Origin: Peptostreptococcus faecalis
GTDB lineage: Bacteria > Bacillota > Clostridia > Peptostreptococcales > Peptostreptococcaceae
Assembly: GCF_900240845.1 (NCBI RefSeq)
Contig: NZ_OERU01000001.1
Span: forward strand, 641,079-705,078
Direction: 5' to 3'
DNA length: 64,000 nt
The translations under genes and the position numbers were made by a program. Below, one piece after another: positions 63,938-64,000 of this stretch; the stretch's first letter is position 1; each line of letters starts with the position of its first letter. The notes beneath the pieces were generated by a model, which made no database searches, was not told where the DNA came from, and was given only the letters and a program-made list of their open reading frames with translations.

Positions 63938-64000
63938 GAGCGATGGACATAGTTAGAAAATCCAGAAATCCTCACAGAAAAAAGGCCATGGATTACATTA
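63934..64000 (+). CDS. accA: Acetyl-CoA carboxylase carboxyltransferase alpha subunit, N-terminus (cut by window end)
   Basis: The frame from TTG at 63934 (8 bases after GAGGGGG) or ATG at 63943 reads MDIVRKSRNPHRKKAMDYI, matching the AccA opening of basic residues followed by a DYI motif. It overlaps accD by 4 bases. Only about 22 codons are present. Confidence 0.85.
   Translation, partial: MRAMDIVRKSRNPHRKKAMDYI

Noticed and set aside
1-64000. Phage, insertion sequence, toxin-antitoxin or defence system
   Set aside because: No transposase, integrase, restriction, Cas, toxin or reverse-transcriptase motif was found. Gene content is core plus a few accessory genes.

Overview
This window comes from the chromosome of a low-GC, Gram-positive anaerobe of the class Clostridia. 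Gene order and protein style fit the Peptostreptococcaceae best (Peptostreptococcus or a close relative). The assignment rests on AT-rich DNA, strong AGGAGG ribosome sites, frequent TTG starts, a PolC-type replicase, CodY, RNase J, IreB, a T-box leader, and the order rnc-(radical SAM)-smc-ftsY-ylxM-ffh-rpsP-khpA-rimM-trmD. It is a host chromosome segment. I see no phage, insertion sequence, CRISPR array, rRNA or tRNA gene.

Layout. 1-11.5 kb is mostly metabolic: the end of the PPDK regulatory protein and ppdK, then folA and thyA convergent to them, an iron alcohol dehydrogenase, an unrecognised protein with a His/Cys-rich repeat tail, an aldehyde dehydrogenase, a double flavodoxin-like protein and a metallo-beta-lactamase-fold protein. 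11.5-30 kb is core information processing: polC, efp, rnc, smc, the signal recognition particle genes ftsY/ylxM/ffh, and rpsP-khpA-rimM-trmD. tyrS is inverted between trmD and rplS, and rbgA follows rplS. 30-41 kb holds alr, rnhB, an FMN-dependent hydroxy-acid oxidase homologue, a VOC protein, yraN, comM, dprA, topA, codY and rarA. 41-50 kb holds an Rrf2 regulator, mnmA, alaS behind a T-box, ireB, a large membrane protein with an alkaline-phosphatase-like ectodomain, ruvX and fur. 50-57.6 kb holds an HD protein, a YdjM-type membrane protein, rnjA, an M50 protease, scpAB, a MarR regulator, a sirtuin and queT behind a preQ1-I-like riboswitch. 57.8-64 kb holds an SH3/glucosaminidase autolysin, a candidate small RNA, a rhodanese lipoprotein and the acetyl-CoA carboxylase operon accB-accC-accD-accA, which runs off the end.

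How the parts connect. PPDK and its regulator control pyruvate/PEP interconversion. folA and thyA form the thymidylate-folate cycle. smc and scpA/scpB form condensin. ftsY, ffh and ylxM form the SRP pathway. comM and dprA suggest natural transformation or its remnants. The acc genes supply malonyl-CoA. Regulation visible in the DNA includes the alaS T-box, a preQ1-I-like element before queT, a structured rplS leader, a CodY-like box before codY, and palindromic candidate operators at the autolysin and acc promoters.

The least explained parts are the His/Cys-repeat protein at 6782-7744, the promoter-to-terminator RNA at 59547-59712, the membrane protein at 46570-48852, and a hairpin between a strong Shine-Dalgarno sequence and the start codon of the sirtuin gene. 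All function calls come from reading motifs and gene order; no database search was run. Site coordinates may be off by a base or two.
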